Assembly (NCBI RefSeq): GCF_041320665.1
Contig: NZ_CP166730.1
Coordinates: forward strand, 2,294,001 to 2,358,000
DNA from: Comamonas sp. GB3 AK4-5
GTDB taxonomy: Bacteria; Pseudomonadota; Gammaproteobacteria; Burkholderiales; Burkholderiaceae_C
Reading direction: 5' to 3'
DNA length: 64,000 nucleotides
Part shown: positions 1-7,707 of the stretch, piece by piece
Position numbering within the stretch: position 1 is the stretch's first letter
Layout: every line of letters begins with the position of its first letter
Translations under genes and position numbers: made by a program
Notes under the pieces: generated by a model
What the model was told of the DNA's origin: nothing
Seen by the model: the letters and a program-made list of their open reading frames with translations, nothing else
Database searches by the model: none

Positions 1-302
1 GCGGCATTCACCAGCTTTTCGAACGTGATGTCAAAGCCCAGCTGGCCAATGCCTGCTTTGGCATCCACCTGGATCGTGGTGGGTACGGGATACTGGCAGT
101 CCGGCTGTGCAGACCCGGCAATCCGGCCCGTGGCAAAGCCGTCCAGGTAATCCAGCAAATGTGCAAAGCCAACAGATGCATGGCCCGCAAGTTCTGCGGC
201 GACCGTGGCTTTGGCCAGGGATGTGGCCGTTCTTTCATCCGCACCAGCGGCCATGGCCGCATGCCGGGCCCATTCCTGGGCTTGTTCGACGCCGATTCGC
301 AT
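1..302 (-). CDS. Ldh_2-type malate/lactate dehydrogenase family protein, partial (C-terminus outside window)
   Basis: The frame opens with ATG at 302 after a GGAG ribosome site and runs off the left edge, leaving about 100 N-terminal residues. The stretch AAELAGHASVGFAHLLDYLD, followed by a TGRI segment, is the N-terminal signature of the Ldh_2 family of NAD(P)-dependent 2-oxoacid/imine reductases (malate, sulfolactate, ureidoglycolate or piperideine-2-carboxylate reductases). The family uses a fold unrelated to classical lactate dehydrogenase. The substrate cannot be told from this fragment, and no pathway partner is visible in the window. Family assignment is fairly secure; the exact reaction is open. 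Confidence 0.8.
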   Translation of the reverse strand, partial: MRIGVEQAQEWARHAAMAAGADERTATSLAKATVAAELAGHASVGFAHLLDYLDGFATGRIAGSAQPDCQYPVPTTIQVDAKAGIGQLGFDITFEKLVNA

Positions 303-492
303 GGTTTTTTTGTCTCCTGTGATCTGGCCCAGCTGTTACACGCTCAGACCATTCGCATCTGCGGGGTGTAGCGCCGGACCGTGGGGGCACGGCCTGCCAT
401 GCGCAGGCGGTAAAAGGCTTGCACCACAAGACCGGGCCCAAAGAGACAAGATTACTTCGGACCGCAGGCCGCCTCTTGCACAGGCCCAGGCA

Positions 493-524
493 AAAAACAG
501 GGCTTTGTCAGAAGCCCTGTTTTT
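493..524. terminator. Bidirectional rho-independent terminator
   Basis: A perfect 13-bp stem (AAAAACAGGGCTT and its complement) closes over a 6-base loop, with A- and T-runs at the outer ends. It lies downstream of the leftward DMT-type gene ending at 691. Apart from this hairpin and a B-type repeat just after it, the 303-690 gap shows only a second GC-rich hairpin near 590-640 and no convincing gene. Confidence 0.8.
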
Positions 525-565
525 GATAGCAAAGGTAGCGCTACCAGTATGCTTGAACGCCAGTT
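517..565 (+). repeat. Family B degenerate interspersed repeat, copy 1
   Basis: The segment starts with TTTTTGATAGC and ends in a CCAGTTTTTG motif, matching the pattern TTGATAGC, about 30 variable bases, then GCC and a TTTTGG-like end seen at 3045, 4874, 33610 and, inverted, in purL. Copies are diverged, so the family is inferred from the shared ends and length. It overlaps the T-run of the terminator. Confidence 0.45.
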
Positions 566-690
566 TTTGCGAGAGGATTTCACACAGCCGCCGAAGCCCC
601 TGCGCTGGCTGCCGGGCCCAGGTAGCAGGGCTTCGGATGTATCCGGCCCGCTGAATCCGCCGCGTGCCTGAAGCGCAACACCATCCTACT

Positions 691-1140
691 TCAGGCTCGT
701 ACCAACAAGACCCCCAGGATGAGCAGCACAGCCCCCAGGGCGCGAACCATGGTGATGGGCTGCTGCTCAAGACCCAGCAGCCCCAGGTGGTCGAAAAGCA
801 GCGAGCCCAGCATCTGGCCCACCACCATCAGGCCAATGGCATAAGCCGCCCCGAGTCTGGGCACCATCAAAATGGCGATGGCAATGAAGATGGCGCCGAA
901 CAGGCCTCCGGTCCAGGAGACCCAGGCACCAGGTGCTGCACCCAGCCCCGCCAGCGAGAGCGTGGGCCCGGACAGGAGCAAGGCCATTACCAGCATGACC
1001 ATGCAGCCCACGAAGTAGCTGACAAAGCCGGCCCACCAGGGAGAGCCGATCTGCACCCGCAGGCTGGCGTTGAGGACTTGCTGTAGGGCGACGCTGATGC
1101 CCGCGCCGATGGCGAGCAGGGAGGAAAAAAGAGGTGACAT
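691..1140 (-). CDS. DMT-superfamily YdcZ-type (DUF606) membrane protein
   Basis: A 149-residue hydrophobic protein with about five predicted membrane helices. It opens MSPLFSSLLAIGAGISVALQ and includes Gly-rich helices and the YdcZ-like motif NASLRVQIGSPWWAGFVSYF. YdcZ/DUF606 proteins are half-size relatives of EamA transporters and probably work as dimers in the inner membrane; the substrate is unknown. The frame extends upstream past 1140, but the family length favours ATG 1140 (ATG 1149 is also possible). It lies 75 bp downstream of, and co-directional with, the AraC regulator gene, so the two may form one unit. The terminator at 493-524 would end the transcript. Confidence 0.8.
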   Translation of the reverse strand: MSPLFSSLLAIGAGISVALQQVLNASLRVQIGSPWWAGFVSYFVGCMVMLVMALLLSGPTLSLAGLGAAPGAWVSWTGGLFGAIFIAIAILMVPRLGAAYAIGLMVVGQMLGSLLFDHLGLLGLEQQPITMVRALGAVLLILGVLLVRA

Positions 1141-1214
1141 GGCGGGCATCCGATTTGGTTGAACTCGCAAAACCGCCCCATGGCGGCAGTGCAAGGGCAA
1201 GATAGCGGTCGGGC

Positions 1215-1958
1215 CTACAGGTGTCTTGTATGCATGTGATCTGGGGTTGGCCGATAGCGGCCCGGGCTGACCCCAAAGCTGCGCTTGAACGCGCGGCTCA
1301 GATGGCTTTGGTCGGTGAAGCCTGCATCCAGCGCCGCCTCGGCAATGGCCTGTCCGGCACGCAAGCATTCGCGTGCCAGGTTCAGGCGCTGCAGCAGCCT
1401 GTGGGTCTGCGGTGATACGCCATGCTGCAGCTTGAACTGTCTGGCGTAATGTTCCCGGCTGAAGCCATAGGTCAAGGCTGCTTCGCGCACGCTGGCGGCC
1501 AGTCCTATGTGCAGCCGCTCCCTATGGGGCTCTGCGGCGCATGGCCCTGCACGCCCAGCTCGGAGCTGCTCCAGCAAGGCCTGCATATCCTCCTGGCAGC
1601 GCAGCTTTCCTGCCCGCCAGGCCATGCCCAGATGCTGGCGCAAGTCCTGCTGGCCATGGCGGGCCGGGGGCAGATAGGCATTGATGCACAGCAGGTCCTG
1701 CGCTTCGGCCAGCGAGTGGTGGACTATGCCTGCGGGGATGAACAGCGTCTGGCCCGCTTCGGCGCTGAAGAGGTTTTCTCCCACCACAATCCGCCTGCGG
1801 CCCTGCAGCACGACCACCAACTGGTCTTCGGCGTGGAAATGTGCCGGCAGCGCAACCTGCCGGCCCTGGACCTGGCAGGTCTCCACCGCATCCGGTGTGG
1901 GCGATGGCCAATAGCGCCATGTGCCTTGCCATGCTTTTAGAGGCTCTGCTGTGGTCAT
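1215..1958 (-). CDS. AraC-family transcriptional regulator with cupin sensor
   Basis: A 247-residue protein. Residues about 35-90 form an AraC_binding cupin (HFHAEDQLVVVLQGRRRIVV, then FIPAGIVHHS). The C-terminal ~100 residues contain the two helix-turn-helix units of the AraC family (REAALTYGFSREHYARQFK and AEAALDAGFTDQSHLSRAFK) and end in the usual FGVSPGRYR. It probably senses a small ligand in the cupin and regulates the downstream YdcZ-type transporter, which fits the common exporter-plus-AraC arrangement; the ligand is unknown. The GNAT gene starts divergently at 2060. Confidence 0.9.
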   Translation of the reverse strand: MTTAEPLKAWQGTWRYWPSPTPDAVETCQVQGRQVALPAHFHAEDQLVVVLQGRRRIVVGENLFSAEAGQTLFIPAGIVHHSLAEAQDLLCINAYLPPARHGQQDLRQHLGMAWRAGKLRCQEDMQALLEQLRAGRAGPCAAEPHRERLHIGLAASVREAALTYGFSREHYARQFKLQHGVSPQTHRLLQRLNLARECLRAGQAIAEAALDAGFTDQSHLSRAFKRSFGVSPGRYRPTPDHMHTRHL

Positions 1959-2059
1959 GGGCAGCCATGATAGAGCGAGGGCGCGCTACGGGGAGATCTT
2001 TAACATGCACGCAGTGAAGGCAGAATGCAGCACTGTGAGCCTGCCAGGAGCGCCGTGAG

Positions 2060-2509
2060 ATGGAACCCGAATTGATAAAGCTACGCCCTGCACAGCCCGC
2101 TGACCACCCCGCGCTGTTTGCACTGCATTGCGCGGTGTTTCGCCCGCATATCGAGGTTTTATGGGGGTGGGATGAGGATTGGCAGCGTGCCAACTTCGCC
2201 GCCGAATGTGCGGCTGCCACCACATGCGTCATCGAGGTGGAGGGCCGCCTGGTCGGCTACCTCCAAACCCTGGAAGAGGAGGGGCGCCTCTATGTGCAGA
2301 ACATCGCGATGGCAGAGCAGGCCCAAGGCCAGGGCATAGGCGCCCGGCTTTTGCAGCGGCTGCAGTTCAAGGCCGCAGGGCGCGGGCTGCCGTTGCAGCT
2401 GGGCGTTTTTCGGAGCAATACCCGGGCGCAGCGCTTCTATGAGCGCCTGGGCTTCCTGCAGACCGGCACAACCGAGACGCATATCGAAATGTCCTGGTCC
2501 GCCACCTGA
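2060..2509 (+). CDS. GNAT-family N-acetyltransferase
   Basis: A 149-residue single-domain GNAT protein. Acetyl-CoA binding motif A is seen as IAMAEQAQGQGIGARLLQRL, with the Q/R-x-x-G-x-G/A loop QGQGIG. The C-terminal motif SNTRAQRFYERLGF is typical for motif B. It would transfer an acyl group from acyl-CoA to an amine of a small molecule or protein; the substrate cannot be read from the sequence. The ATG at 2060 diverges from the AraC gene start at 1958. No partner gene indicates a pathway. Confidence 0.88.
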   Translation: MEPELIKLRPAQPADHPALFALHCAVFRPHIEVLWGWDEDWQRANFAAECAAATTCVIEVEGRLVGYLQTLEEEGRLYVQNIAMAEQAQGQGIGARLLQRLQFKAAGRGLPLQLGVFRSNTRAQRFYERLGFLQTGTTETHIEMSWSAT

Positions 2510-2572
2510 AACTTCGCAGGCACCGGCCTGAGATCGCAAACACGCGATAACTTAGAGATTCCTACCCAGCCC

Positions 2573-2998
2573 ATGCGTGTCGACCCACATTCCACGGCCA
2601 TGTCCATGATCGGCTTGAAGCAGGCTGCGCACACCATGCTGAGCAAGCAGGAGCTGCACGCCCTGGCAGACGGGTTGCTGGTGCAAGACAGTACCGCCAT
2701 CGATGACTGCATTGCCTTTGTGCTGGCCGAAACCCGGGGGCTGTGGCATGGCAGGGCCAGGGCGATGATGTGTCGCCGCCTGAAGCATTGCGCCCTGGGC
2801 CGCACCCAGAGCACCCAACTGCTGACCTGCATCTTGCAGCGCCTGCACACGGGGGCGTTTTCCGAGCAGTTCAAGGACCAGCTGCGCCTGGCCATGCACC
2901 TGAATGCCAAGCAAACCCTGGCGGCTGGCGAAGAGGCCATGGCCAGTGGCCGCTCCCATGTGCGGCGTTATGCCTTGTGGCTGGCTTCCCTGCCTTGA
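2573..2998 (+). CDS. Hypothetical alpha-helical protein
   Basis: A 141-residue frame that I do not recognise. It is rich in Leu, Ala, His and Arg, with predicted long helices, a short Cys-containing segment (MMCRRLKHCALGRTQSTQLL) and no signal peptide or membrane helix. A second possible start is ATG 2600; neither has a clear ribosome site. It follows the GNAT gene by about 60 bp on the same strand and ends just before a strong bidirectional terminator at 3019-3052, which supports it as a real transcript end. Function unknown. Confidence 0.6.
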   Translation: MRVDPHSTAMSMIGLKQAAHTMLSKQELHALADGLLVQDSTAIDDCIAFVLAETRGLWHGRARAMMCRRLKHCALGRTQSTQLLTCILQRLHTGAFSEQFKDQLRLAMHLNAKQTLAAGEEAMASGRSHVRRYALWLASLP

Positions 2999-3018
2999 TG
3001 GATCACCTGCCTCCCAAA

Positions 3019-3052
3019 CAAAAAATGGACATCGCAAGAAGTCCATTTTTGA
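3019..3052. terminator. Bidirectional terminator between the 141-residue gene and thiE
   Basis: AAAAATGGAC and GTCCATTTTT form a 10-bp stem with a 10-base loop and A/T tails on both sides. It sits between the convergent ends of the rightward unknown gene (stop 2998) and leftward thiE (stop 3099). Confidence 0.85.
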
Positions 3053-3105
3053 TTGCGGCTTCTGTATATCCAGAAAGCTCTATCGGCTGTTTTGGTGCTT
3101 ATTTT
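3045..3105 (+). repeat. Family B degenerate interspersed repeat, copy 2
   Basis: Begins TTTTTGATTGCGGC and ends CGGCTGTTTTGG, the same frame of conserved ends and spacing as the other B copies. It fills the space between the terminator and the thiE stop codon. Confidence 0.4.
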
Positions 3106-4034
3106 GGCAGCCTGGCCATCAAGTCGTGTGCGGCAGCTTCGGGGTCGGGCGCATTCACCAGCGCACGCACCACGGCAATCGAGCCCACGCCGGTGGCGGA
3201 GACATCGGCAAACTGCTCGGCCGCAATGCCGCCAATGGCCACCAACGGGTAGGCCTGCATCAGCCGCACATAGGCCTGCAAGCGGGCCATGCCCTGGGGG
3301 GCAGTGGCCATTTTTTTGAGCGTGGTGGGGAAGACGGCGCCCAGGGCGATATAGCTGGGCTGTACGGCATGGGCGCGCACCATTTCGGCGTAGCCATGGG
3401 TGCTGACACCCAGGCGCAGGCCGCTGGCGTGGATGGCGGTCAGCTGCTCGCCGGCCAGGGCATCCAGGTCTTCCTGGCCCACGTGGATGCCGTAGGCACC
3501 GGCATCGATGGCTTGCTGCCAATGGTCGTTGATGAACAGCAGGGCGTTCGTGCCCTCGACCGCTGCCACGGCGGCGCGTATCTCGGTGCGTATGGCCGCC
3601 TGGTCGTCACTCTTGAAGCGCAGCTGCACCGTGGGCACGCCGGCGCGGGCCATGCGGCCCACCCATTCGGCCGTGGGCAGCACGGCATACAGGCCCAGCT
3701 GGCGCGGGCAAGAGGGGAAAGCCTGGGCCGGATTGGCGCTGTTCAAGCCAAAGTCTTGCGGATCGTCCGGCCAGTGGGTCACGTCAAAGTGGTTGGTCCG
3801 CTCGGCCTGGCATTGCCAGGCCTGGGCCAGGCATTCCGCGTCCACGGCGATGAAACCCAGGCGGCTGCAGGCTTCCAACGCAGCCAGGTAGCCTGGTTCA
3901 TGGCGCAGCGACGGCGGTGTGGGTTGCGGCACCAGCTCCACGGAGTTGGCATCGTGGTGCAACTGGGCACCAAAGACGGCGGCATGGTGGTGGCAGATGG
4001 CATCGGCCAAGGCCTGGATTTCATCGGCTTGCAT
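3099..4034 (-). CDS. thiE: Thiamine phosphate synthase ThiE with N-terminal extension
   Basis: A 311-residue protein. The C-terminal ~200 residues are a ThiE TIM barrel, joining HMP-diphosphate and carboxythiazole phosphate into thiamine phosphate. Visible motifs are LLFINDHWQQA, GIHVGQEDLDA, LGVSTHG, a GAVFPTTLKK phosphate loop and VAIGGI. The first ~110 residues have no counterpart in the usual ~210-residue enzyme and are unassigned. ATG 4034 is chosen because AAGGAGG lies 5-6 bases before it; the upstream in-frame codon at 4049 is only a TTG. It is the last gene of the riboswitch-led operon, 11 bp after thiG. Confidence 0.9.
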   Translation of the reverse strand: MQADEIQALADAICHHHAAVFGAQLHHDANSVELVPQPTPPSLRHEPGYLAALEACSRLGFIAVDAECLAQAWQCQAERTNHFDVTHWPDDPQDFGLNSANPAQAFPSCPRQLGLYAVLPTAEWVGRMARAGVPTVQLRFKSDDQAAIRTEIRAAVAAVEGTNALLFINDHWQQAIDAGAYGIHVGQEDLDALAGEQLTAIHASGLRLGVSTHGYAEMVRAHAVQPSYIALGAVFPTTLKKMATAPQGMARLQAYVRLMQAYPLVAIGGIAAEQFADVSATGVGSIAVVRALVNAPDPEAAAHDLMARLPK

Positions 4035-4045
4035 GGCTCCCTCCT

Positions 4046-4870
4046 TCAAGCGTGGTGCCAGAAAGGCGTGCCCAGCACGGGGGTGCTGGGCTGGGCCGCG
4101 GATTGCTCGGCCATGGCACCGGCCAGATAGCCGTCGCGGCCGGCCTGCACGGCGTCGGCAAAGGCGCCGGCCATGCGCACCGGGTCTTCGGACAGGGCCA
4201 CGGCGGTGTTCAACAGCACGGCGTCAAAACCCCATTCCATCACGGTGCAGGCATGGCTGGGGCGGCCCAGGCCGGCATCCACAATCAGCGGCACGGAAAG
4301 GCGCTCGCGCAGCATCTGCATGGCATAGGGGTTGGCGGGGCCGCGGCCGGTGCCAATGGGCGCGGCCCAGGGCATGACGGCCTGGCAGCCCACGTCCACC
4401 AGGCGCTGGCACAGCACCAGGTCTTCGGTGCAATAGGGCAGGACCTGGAAGCCGTCCTTGATCAGCATGGAGGCGGCCTCGACCAGATTCAGCGTGTCGG
4501 GCTGCAGCGTGTAGTCGTCGCCAATCAGCTCCAGCTTGATCCAGGGCGTCTGAAAGACTTCGCGTGCCATTTGCGCGGTGGTCACGGCTTCCTGGATGGT
4601 CATGCAGCCGGCGGTGTTGGGCAGCACGGGCACGTTGAGCTTGCGCAGCAGCTCCCAGAAGCTGGCGCCGGTCTCGGCCACCTCGGCGGCATTGCTGCCC
4701 TGGCGGCGCAGCGAGGCCGTGACCATGGCGGGCCTGGCACGGGTCACCGCGGCCTCCAGTACGGCGGGCGAGGGGTAGCGCGAAGTGCCCAGCAGCAGGC
4801 GGCTGTGAAAGGTCTGGCCGTACAGCGTGAGGCTGTCGGCGGAGGTGGTGGCGTTGGTGTTGCTGGACAT
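4046..4870 (-). CDS. thiG: Thiazole synthase ThiG
   Basis: A 274-residue TIM-barrel protein. It builds the thiazole phosphate from deoxyxylulose phosphate, dehydroglycine (supplied by ThiO) and ThiS thiocarboxylate. Recognisable are [17 protein letters not shown] at the start, the Schiff-base lysine in [35 protein letters not shown] and AVLLNTAVA. The ATG at 4870 gives the normal length; an upstream in-frame start at 4912 would add 14 residues without family support. It follows thiS with a 64-bp gap that holds a B-type repeat. Confidence 0.95.
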   Translation of the reverse strand: MSSNTNATTSADSLTLYGQTFHSRLLLGTSRYPSPAVLEAAVTRARPAMVTASLRRQGSNAAEVAETGASFWELLRKLNVPVLPNTAGCMTIQEAVTTAQMAREVFQTPWIKLELIGDDYTLQPDTLNLVEAASMLIKDGFQVLPYCTEDLVLCQRLVDVGCQAVMPWAAPIGTGRGPANPYAMQMLRERLSVPLIVDAGLGRPSHACTVMEWGFDAVLLNTAVALSEDPVRMAGAFADAVQAGRDGYLAGAMAEQSAAQPSTPVLGTPFWHHA

Positions 4871-4873
4871 GGT

Positions 4874-4934
4874 GTTCTCTTGATTCAATAGCGGCCTGTA
4901 TAGGCGTAGCAAACGCTAGCGGTCTATTTGGCTC
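4874..4934 (+). repeat. Family B repeat, copy 3, inside the thi operon
   Basis: The segment TTGATTCAATAGCGGCCTG through CTATTTGGCTCT fills nearly the whole thiS-thiG gap. Its ends match copies at 33610 and 3045. Lying between two co-transcribed genes, it would be part of the mRNA, in the antisense orientation. Confidence 0.45.
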
Positions 4935-5132
4935 TTAGCCCCCAGTGACCGGGGCAATGATTTCAATGCGGTCGCCCTCGGCCAGGGCGTGGGCGCTATA
5001 GCGGCTGTTGGGCACAAAGTTGGTGTTCACCGCCACGGCAAAGGGCGGCTTGGCCTGCCAGTGGGCCACGGCATCGGCCACGGTGGCATGGGCTGGCAGT
5101 TCCACGGATTGCTGGTTGATGGTGATGTGCAT
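4935..5132 (-). CDS. thiS: Sulfur carrier protein ThiS
   Basis: A 65-residue ubiquitin-like protein starting MHITINQQSVELP and ending IEIIAPVTGG. The C-terminal Gly-Gly is the site that is adenylated and converted to a thiocarboxylate, donating sulfur to ThiG. NTNFVPNSRYSAHALAEGD is the typical ThiS loop before the last strand. ATG 5132 is chosen over a GTG at 5141 on family length. It sits between thiO and thiG in the operon. Confidence 0.95.
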   Translation of the reverse strand: MHITINQQSVELPAHATVADAVAHWQAKPPFAVAVNTNFVPNSRYSAHALAEGDRIEIIAPVTGG

Positions 5133-5176
5133 GGCGGTCACTCGAAAAACAGTGGCAAGGCGGTGCGTGCAGGCCT

Positions 5177-6271
5177 TCAGGCCTGGTGCACCGGAACCTC
5201 GAATTGTCGCGCCAACTCGCAGCTGCCGCTGCGCAGCAACTGCAATGTCATGTCCAGCATGGCGGGTGAAATCATGAAGCCATGGCGGTACAGGCCGTTG
5301 ACCTGCAGCACGCGCTCACCCAGCCAGCGCAGCGCGGGCAGGTTGTCGGGCAGGGTGGGGCGGCATTGGGTGGCGATTTCCAGAATGCGCGCCTCGGCAA
5401 AGCCGGAGTGCACGGTGTAGAGGGCGCTGAGCAGCTCCATGGTGGAGCGCAGGCTGGCCGGGCCCATGTCGTCGGATTCGATTTCGGTGGCGCCGATCAC
5501 AAAGACATGGTCCTGCTTGGGCGCGATGTACAGCGGGTAGCGCGGATGGACCAGGCGGGTGGGGCGCTGCAGCGTGACCTCGGGCGCATGCACACGCACC
5601 ACTTCGCCGCGCACCCCGCGCAGCGCGCTCCACTGCGTGCGGGCGCCCAGGCCGCGGCAGTCCAGCACCAGGTCGGGCTGGCCGGTTTGGCCGGGGGCAA
5701 AGTCCGTGGTTTCGCGGGCGGTGTGCCAATGGAAGGTCACGCCCAGGCCTTGCAGCGTGGATTCGAGTGCGGCCAGCAGCTGGCGGTTGTCCAGCTGGCC
5801 TTCGCCGGGCAGGTACACGCCTTGCTGAAAGCGGCCTTGCAGCGCGGGCTCCACCAGGGCCATGTGGGCGGCATCCACGTTTTCCAGCGCGGGCAGGCTG
5901 GGGTTGATGCGGCGGTTTTTCTCGAACAGGCCGCACAGGCGGGCCGCGTCCGGCGCGTCCTGGCGGTGCCAGACCACCAGGGTGCCGTTTTGCTGGAAGT
6001 AGACCGGGGCATCCAGCTGGGCAATCAACTCGGGCCAGCGCGACAGCGCGTACTGGCCCATGCGCACCACGCCGGGTTCGGTGATGGCGGACTCGGCCAG
6101 CGGGGCCAGCATGGCGGCTGCCACGCGGGCGGCGGCGCCATCGGCCTCGGGGCCCTTGGCTTCAAAGACTTGCACGCGGTGCCCTTCGCGCGCCAGCTCC
6201 AGAGCGAGCAGGCGGCCCATGAGGCCGGCGCCCAAAATGGCGATATGGGAAGGTGCGGTGAGAGCGTGCAT
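5177..6271 (-). CDS. thiO: Glycine oxidase ThiO (FAD-dependent)
   Basis: A 364-residue protein of the DAO family. It oxidises glycine to dehydroglycine for ThiG. The N-terminus MHALTAPSHIAILGAGLMG contains the FAD-binding GxGxxG Rossmann loop. Other signs are GQLDNRQLLAAL, VLDCRGLGAR and the C-terminal VNGLYRHGFMISPAM, which is typical of ThiO. ATG 6271 places the FAD loop at the usual distance; ATG 6289 would add six residues. Neither has a strong ribosome site. It is the first gene after the TPP riboswitch. Confidence 0.92.
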   Translation of the reverse strand: MHALTAPSHIAILGAGLMGRLLALELAREGHRVQVFEAKGPEADGAAARVAAAMLAPLAESAITEPGVVRMGQYALSRWPELIAQLDAPVYFQQNGTLVVWHRQDAPDAARLCGLFEKNRRINPSLPALENVDAAHMALVEPALQGRFQQGVYLPGEGQLDNRQLLAALESTLQGLGVTFHWHTARETTDFAPGQTGQPDLVLDCRGLGARTQWSALRGVRGEVVRVHAPEVTLQRPTRLVHPRYPLYIAPKQDHVFVIGATEIESDDMGPASLRSTMELLSALYTVHSGFAEARILEIATQCRPTLPDNLPALRWLGERVLQVNGLYRHGFMISPAMLDMTLQLLRSGSCELARQFEVPVHQA

Positions 6272-6357
6272 GGTGTGTTCGTCGTCCATGGAAAAAGGCA
6301 AAACATTCCAGGACCAAACGGGGTGGCAAAGCCTGCAGCAAGCGGGCCACCGACTGT

Positions 6358-6502
6358 GAAACTCCCCACGCCAGCATGATCTGGATCGGGTGTCGGGGCC
6401 ACGGTGCACAGTGTGTGTGCACAGGCCCCAGGGTCTGTTCTCAGTCGCCACCAGATTCGCCCCGGGTAGAAGAGGGCGGACATGGAGGGACACCCCTGTT
6501 TC
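6358..6502 (-). promoter_or_regulatory. TPP riboswitch (THI element) upstream of thiO
   Basis: Read leftward, the region shows an AGGGGTG start near 6491-6499, the conserved CTGAGA at 6439-6444 followed by ACAGACCC, and the conserved 3' half CCGATCCAGATCATGCTGG with GCGTGGGGAG at 6362-6388. GAAAC (6498-6502) can pair with GTTTC (6358-6362) as helix P1. These are the sequence hallmarks of the TPP aptamer. It lies about 90-230 bp before thiO and should lower thiO-S-G-E expression when thiamine diphosphate is plentiful. Whether it acts on termination or translation is not clear. Confidence 0.93.
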
Positions 6503-6588
6503 GTCCGTGAGCGGCCATTACAGCACAACCCACTTGCTGGAACAGGCTTGTCTGCGCAAGCCTTGGCTTGGGTCATAATTTTTGACCT

Positions 6589-7440
6589 ATGACTCCACAG
6601 AAACCTTCTGCGCCGCACAACGCCCCGCGTTATGTGCGTGTGCTGTCCATTGCGGGCTCCGACAGCGGTGGCGGCGCCGGCATCCAGGCCGACCTCAAGA
6701 CCTTCAGCGCCCTGGGCTGCTACGGCATGACGGCGATTGCCGCCATCACGGTGCAGAACACACTGGGCGTGACGGGCATTCACAGCATCCCCGTGGACAT
6801 TCTGCGTGGCCAGATTGATGCCGTGGTGGAGGACATTGGCGTGGACGCCGTCAAGATCGGCATGCTGGCCATGCCCGAAGTGGTGCGCACCGTGGCCGAT
6901 GCGCTGCGTCGCCATGGGCTGACGCAGGTGGTGTTGGACCCGGTGATGGTGGCCACCAGCGGGGACCGCCTGATTGCCGCCGAGACCAAGGACGTGCTGG
7001 TGCGCGAGCTGTTCCCGCTGGCCACGGTGGTGACGCCGAATCTGGACGAGGCCAGCTTGCTGATTGGCCGGCCCATTGATGGCATTGATGGGTTGGAAGG
7101 CGCTGCCCGCGACCTGCTGGCGCTGGGCGCGCCGGCCGTGGTGCTCAAGGGCGGGCATCTGCCCGGTGACTGGGTGGTGGACCTGCTGGCCCGCAAGGAC
7201 GGCCTGCGCCGCACGCTGGAGTCGCCACGCATTGCCACGCACAACGGCCATGGCACGGGTTGCACGCTGTCCTCGGCCATTGCGGCGTATCTGGCCCAGG
7301 GCTTGCCGCTCGAGGATGCGGTGGCCGATGCGCGCAGCTATATTCTGGAAGCGATACGCACCGGAGCGGCCGTGCGTACCGGGCACGGTCACGGCCCCCT
7401 CAACCACGGGCATGCACCTTTGCCTCAGATTATTCGATAG
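6589..7440 (+). CDS. thiD: Hydroxymethylpyrimidine/phosphomethylpyrimidine kinase ThiD
   Basis: A 283-residue ribokinase-fold enzyme that phosphorylates HMP and HMP-phosphate, giving the pyrimidine partner for ThiE. Motifs are LSIAGSDSGGGAGIQADLKT near the N-terminus, DAVKIGMLAM, LDPVMVATSGDRL, VVTPNLDEA and the anion-hole/catalytic segment HNGHGTGCTLSSAIAAYLAQ. It is transcribed away from the thiO operon with its own upstream region, and no second riboswitch is seen on its strand. An AGGCTTG/CAAGCCT inverted repeat lies at about 6545-6564. Confidence 0.95.
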   Translation: MTPQKPSAPHNAPRYVRVLSIAGSDSGGGAGIQADLKTFSALGCYGMTAIAAITVQNTLGVTGIHSIPVDILRGQIDAVVEDIGVDAVKIGMLAMPEVVRTVADALRRHGLTQVVLDPVMVATSGDRLIAAETKDVLVRELFPLATVVTPNLDEASLLIGRPIDGIDGLEGAARDLLALGAPAVVLKGGHLPGDWVVDLLARKDGLRRTLESPRIATHNGHGTGCTLSSAIAAYLAQGLPLEDAVADARSYILEAIRTGAAVRTGHGHGPLNHGHAPLPQIIR

Positions 7441-7446
7441 CTTGAG

Positions 7447-7474
7447 GCTGCACTTGGCTGCACTTGGCTGCACT
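7447..7474 (+). repeat. Short tandem repeat (10-bp unit)
   Basis: The unit GGCTGCACTT is repeated nearly three times, just after the thiD stop codon and before a C-type repeat. Confidence 0.7.
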
Positions 7475-7484
7475 TTTTGCGGAG

Positions 7485-7580
7485 GCGGCCATACAGCGCT
7501 TCATGCTTTGTTGCGTGCCCTTGCCGTACATGCGTACTGTCTGCGGGCACACGCCGCGCCTGAAGCGCTGTCTGGTCGTT
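7485..7580. repeat. Family C palindromic intergenic repeat, copy 1
   Basis: The outer arms GCGGCCATACAGCGCTTCA (7485-7503) and TGAAGCGCTGTCTGGTCGT (7561-7579) pair at 16 of 19 positions. The inside contains a second possible stem around TGCGTGCCCTTGC and GCGGGCACACG. A closely similar element lies at 56512-56607. It occupies the end of thiD, facing the exbD terminator. Confidence 0.75.
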
Positions 7581-7648
7581 GGGGCTGGGCATCAAGGCCC
7601 GCTGTGCTGTGGAGGCCCGCTCTGGCAGACCTTTAATATCCTCTGCAT

Positions 7649-7692
7649 AAAAAAACACCCCGCAGGCTTGGGCCTGGCGGGGTGTTTTTTTG
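7649..7692. terminator. Bidirectional terminator between thiD and exbD
   Basis: AAAAAAACACCCCGC pairs with GCGGGGTGTTTTTTT, a 15-bp arm with T-runs in both directions. It serves the convergent ends of thiD and exbD. Confidence 0.93.
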
Positions 7693-7707
7693 TGAGGTGG
7701 CTGCAGC

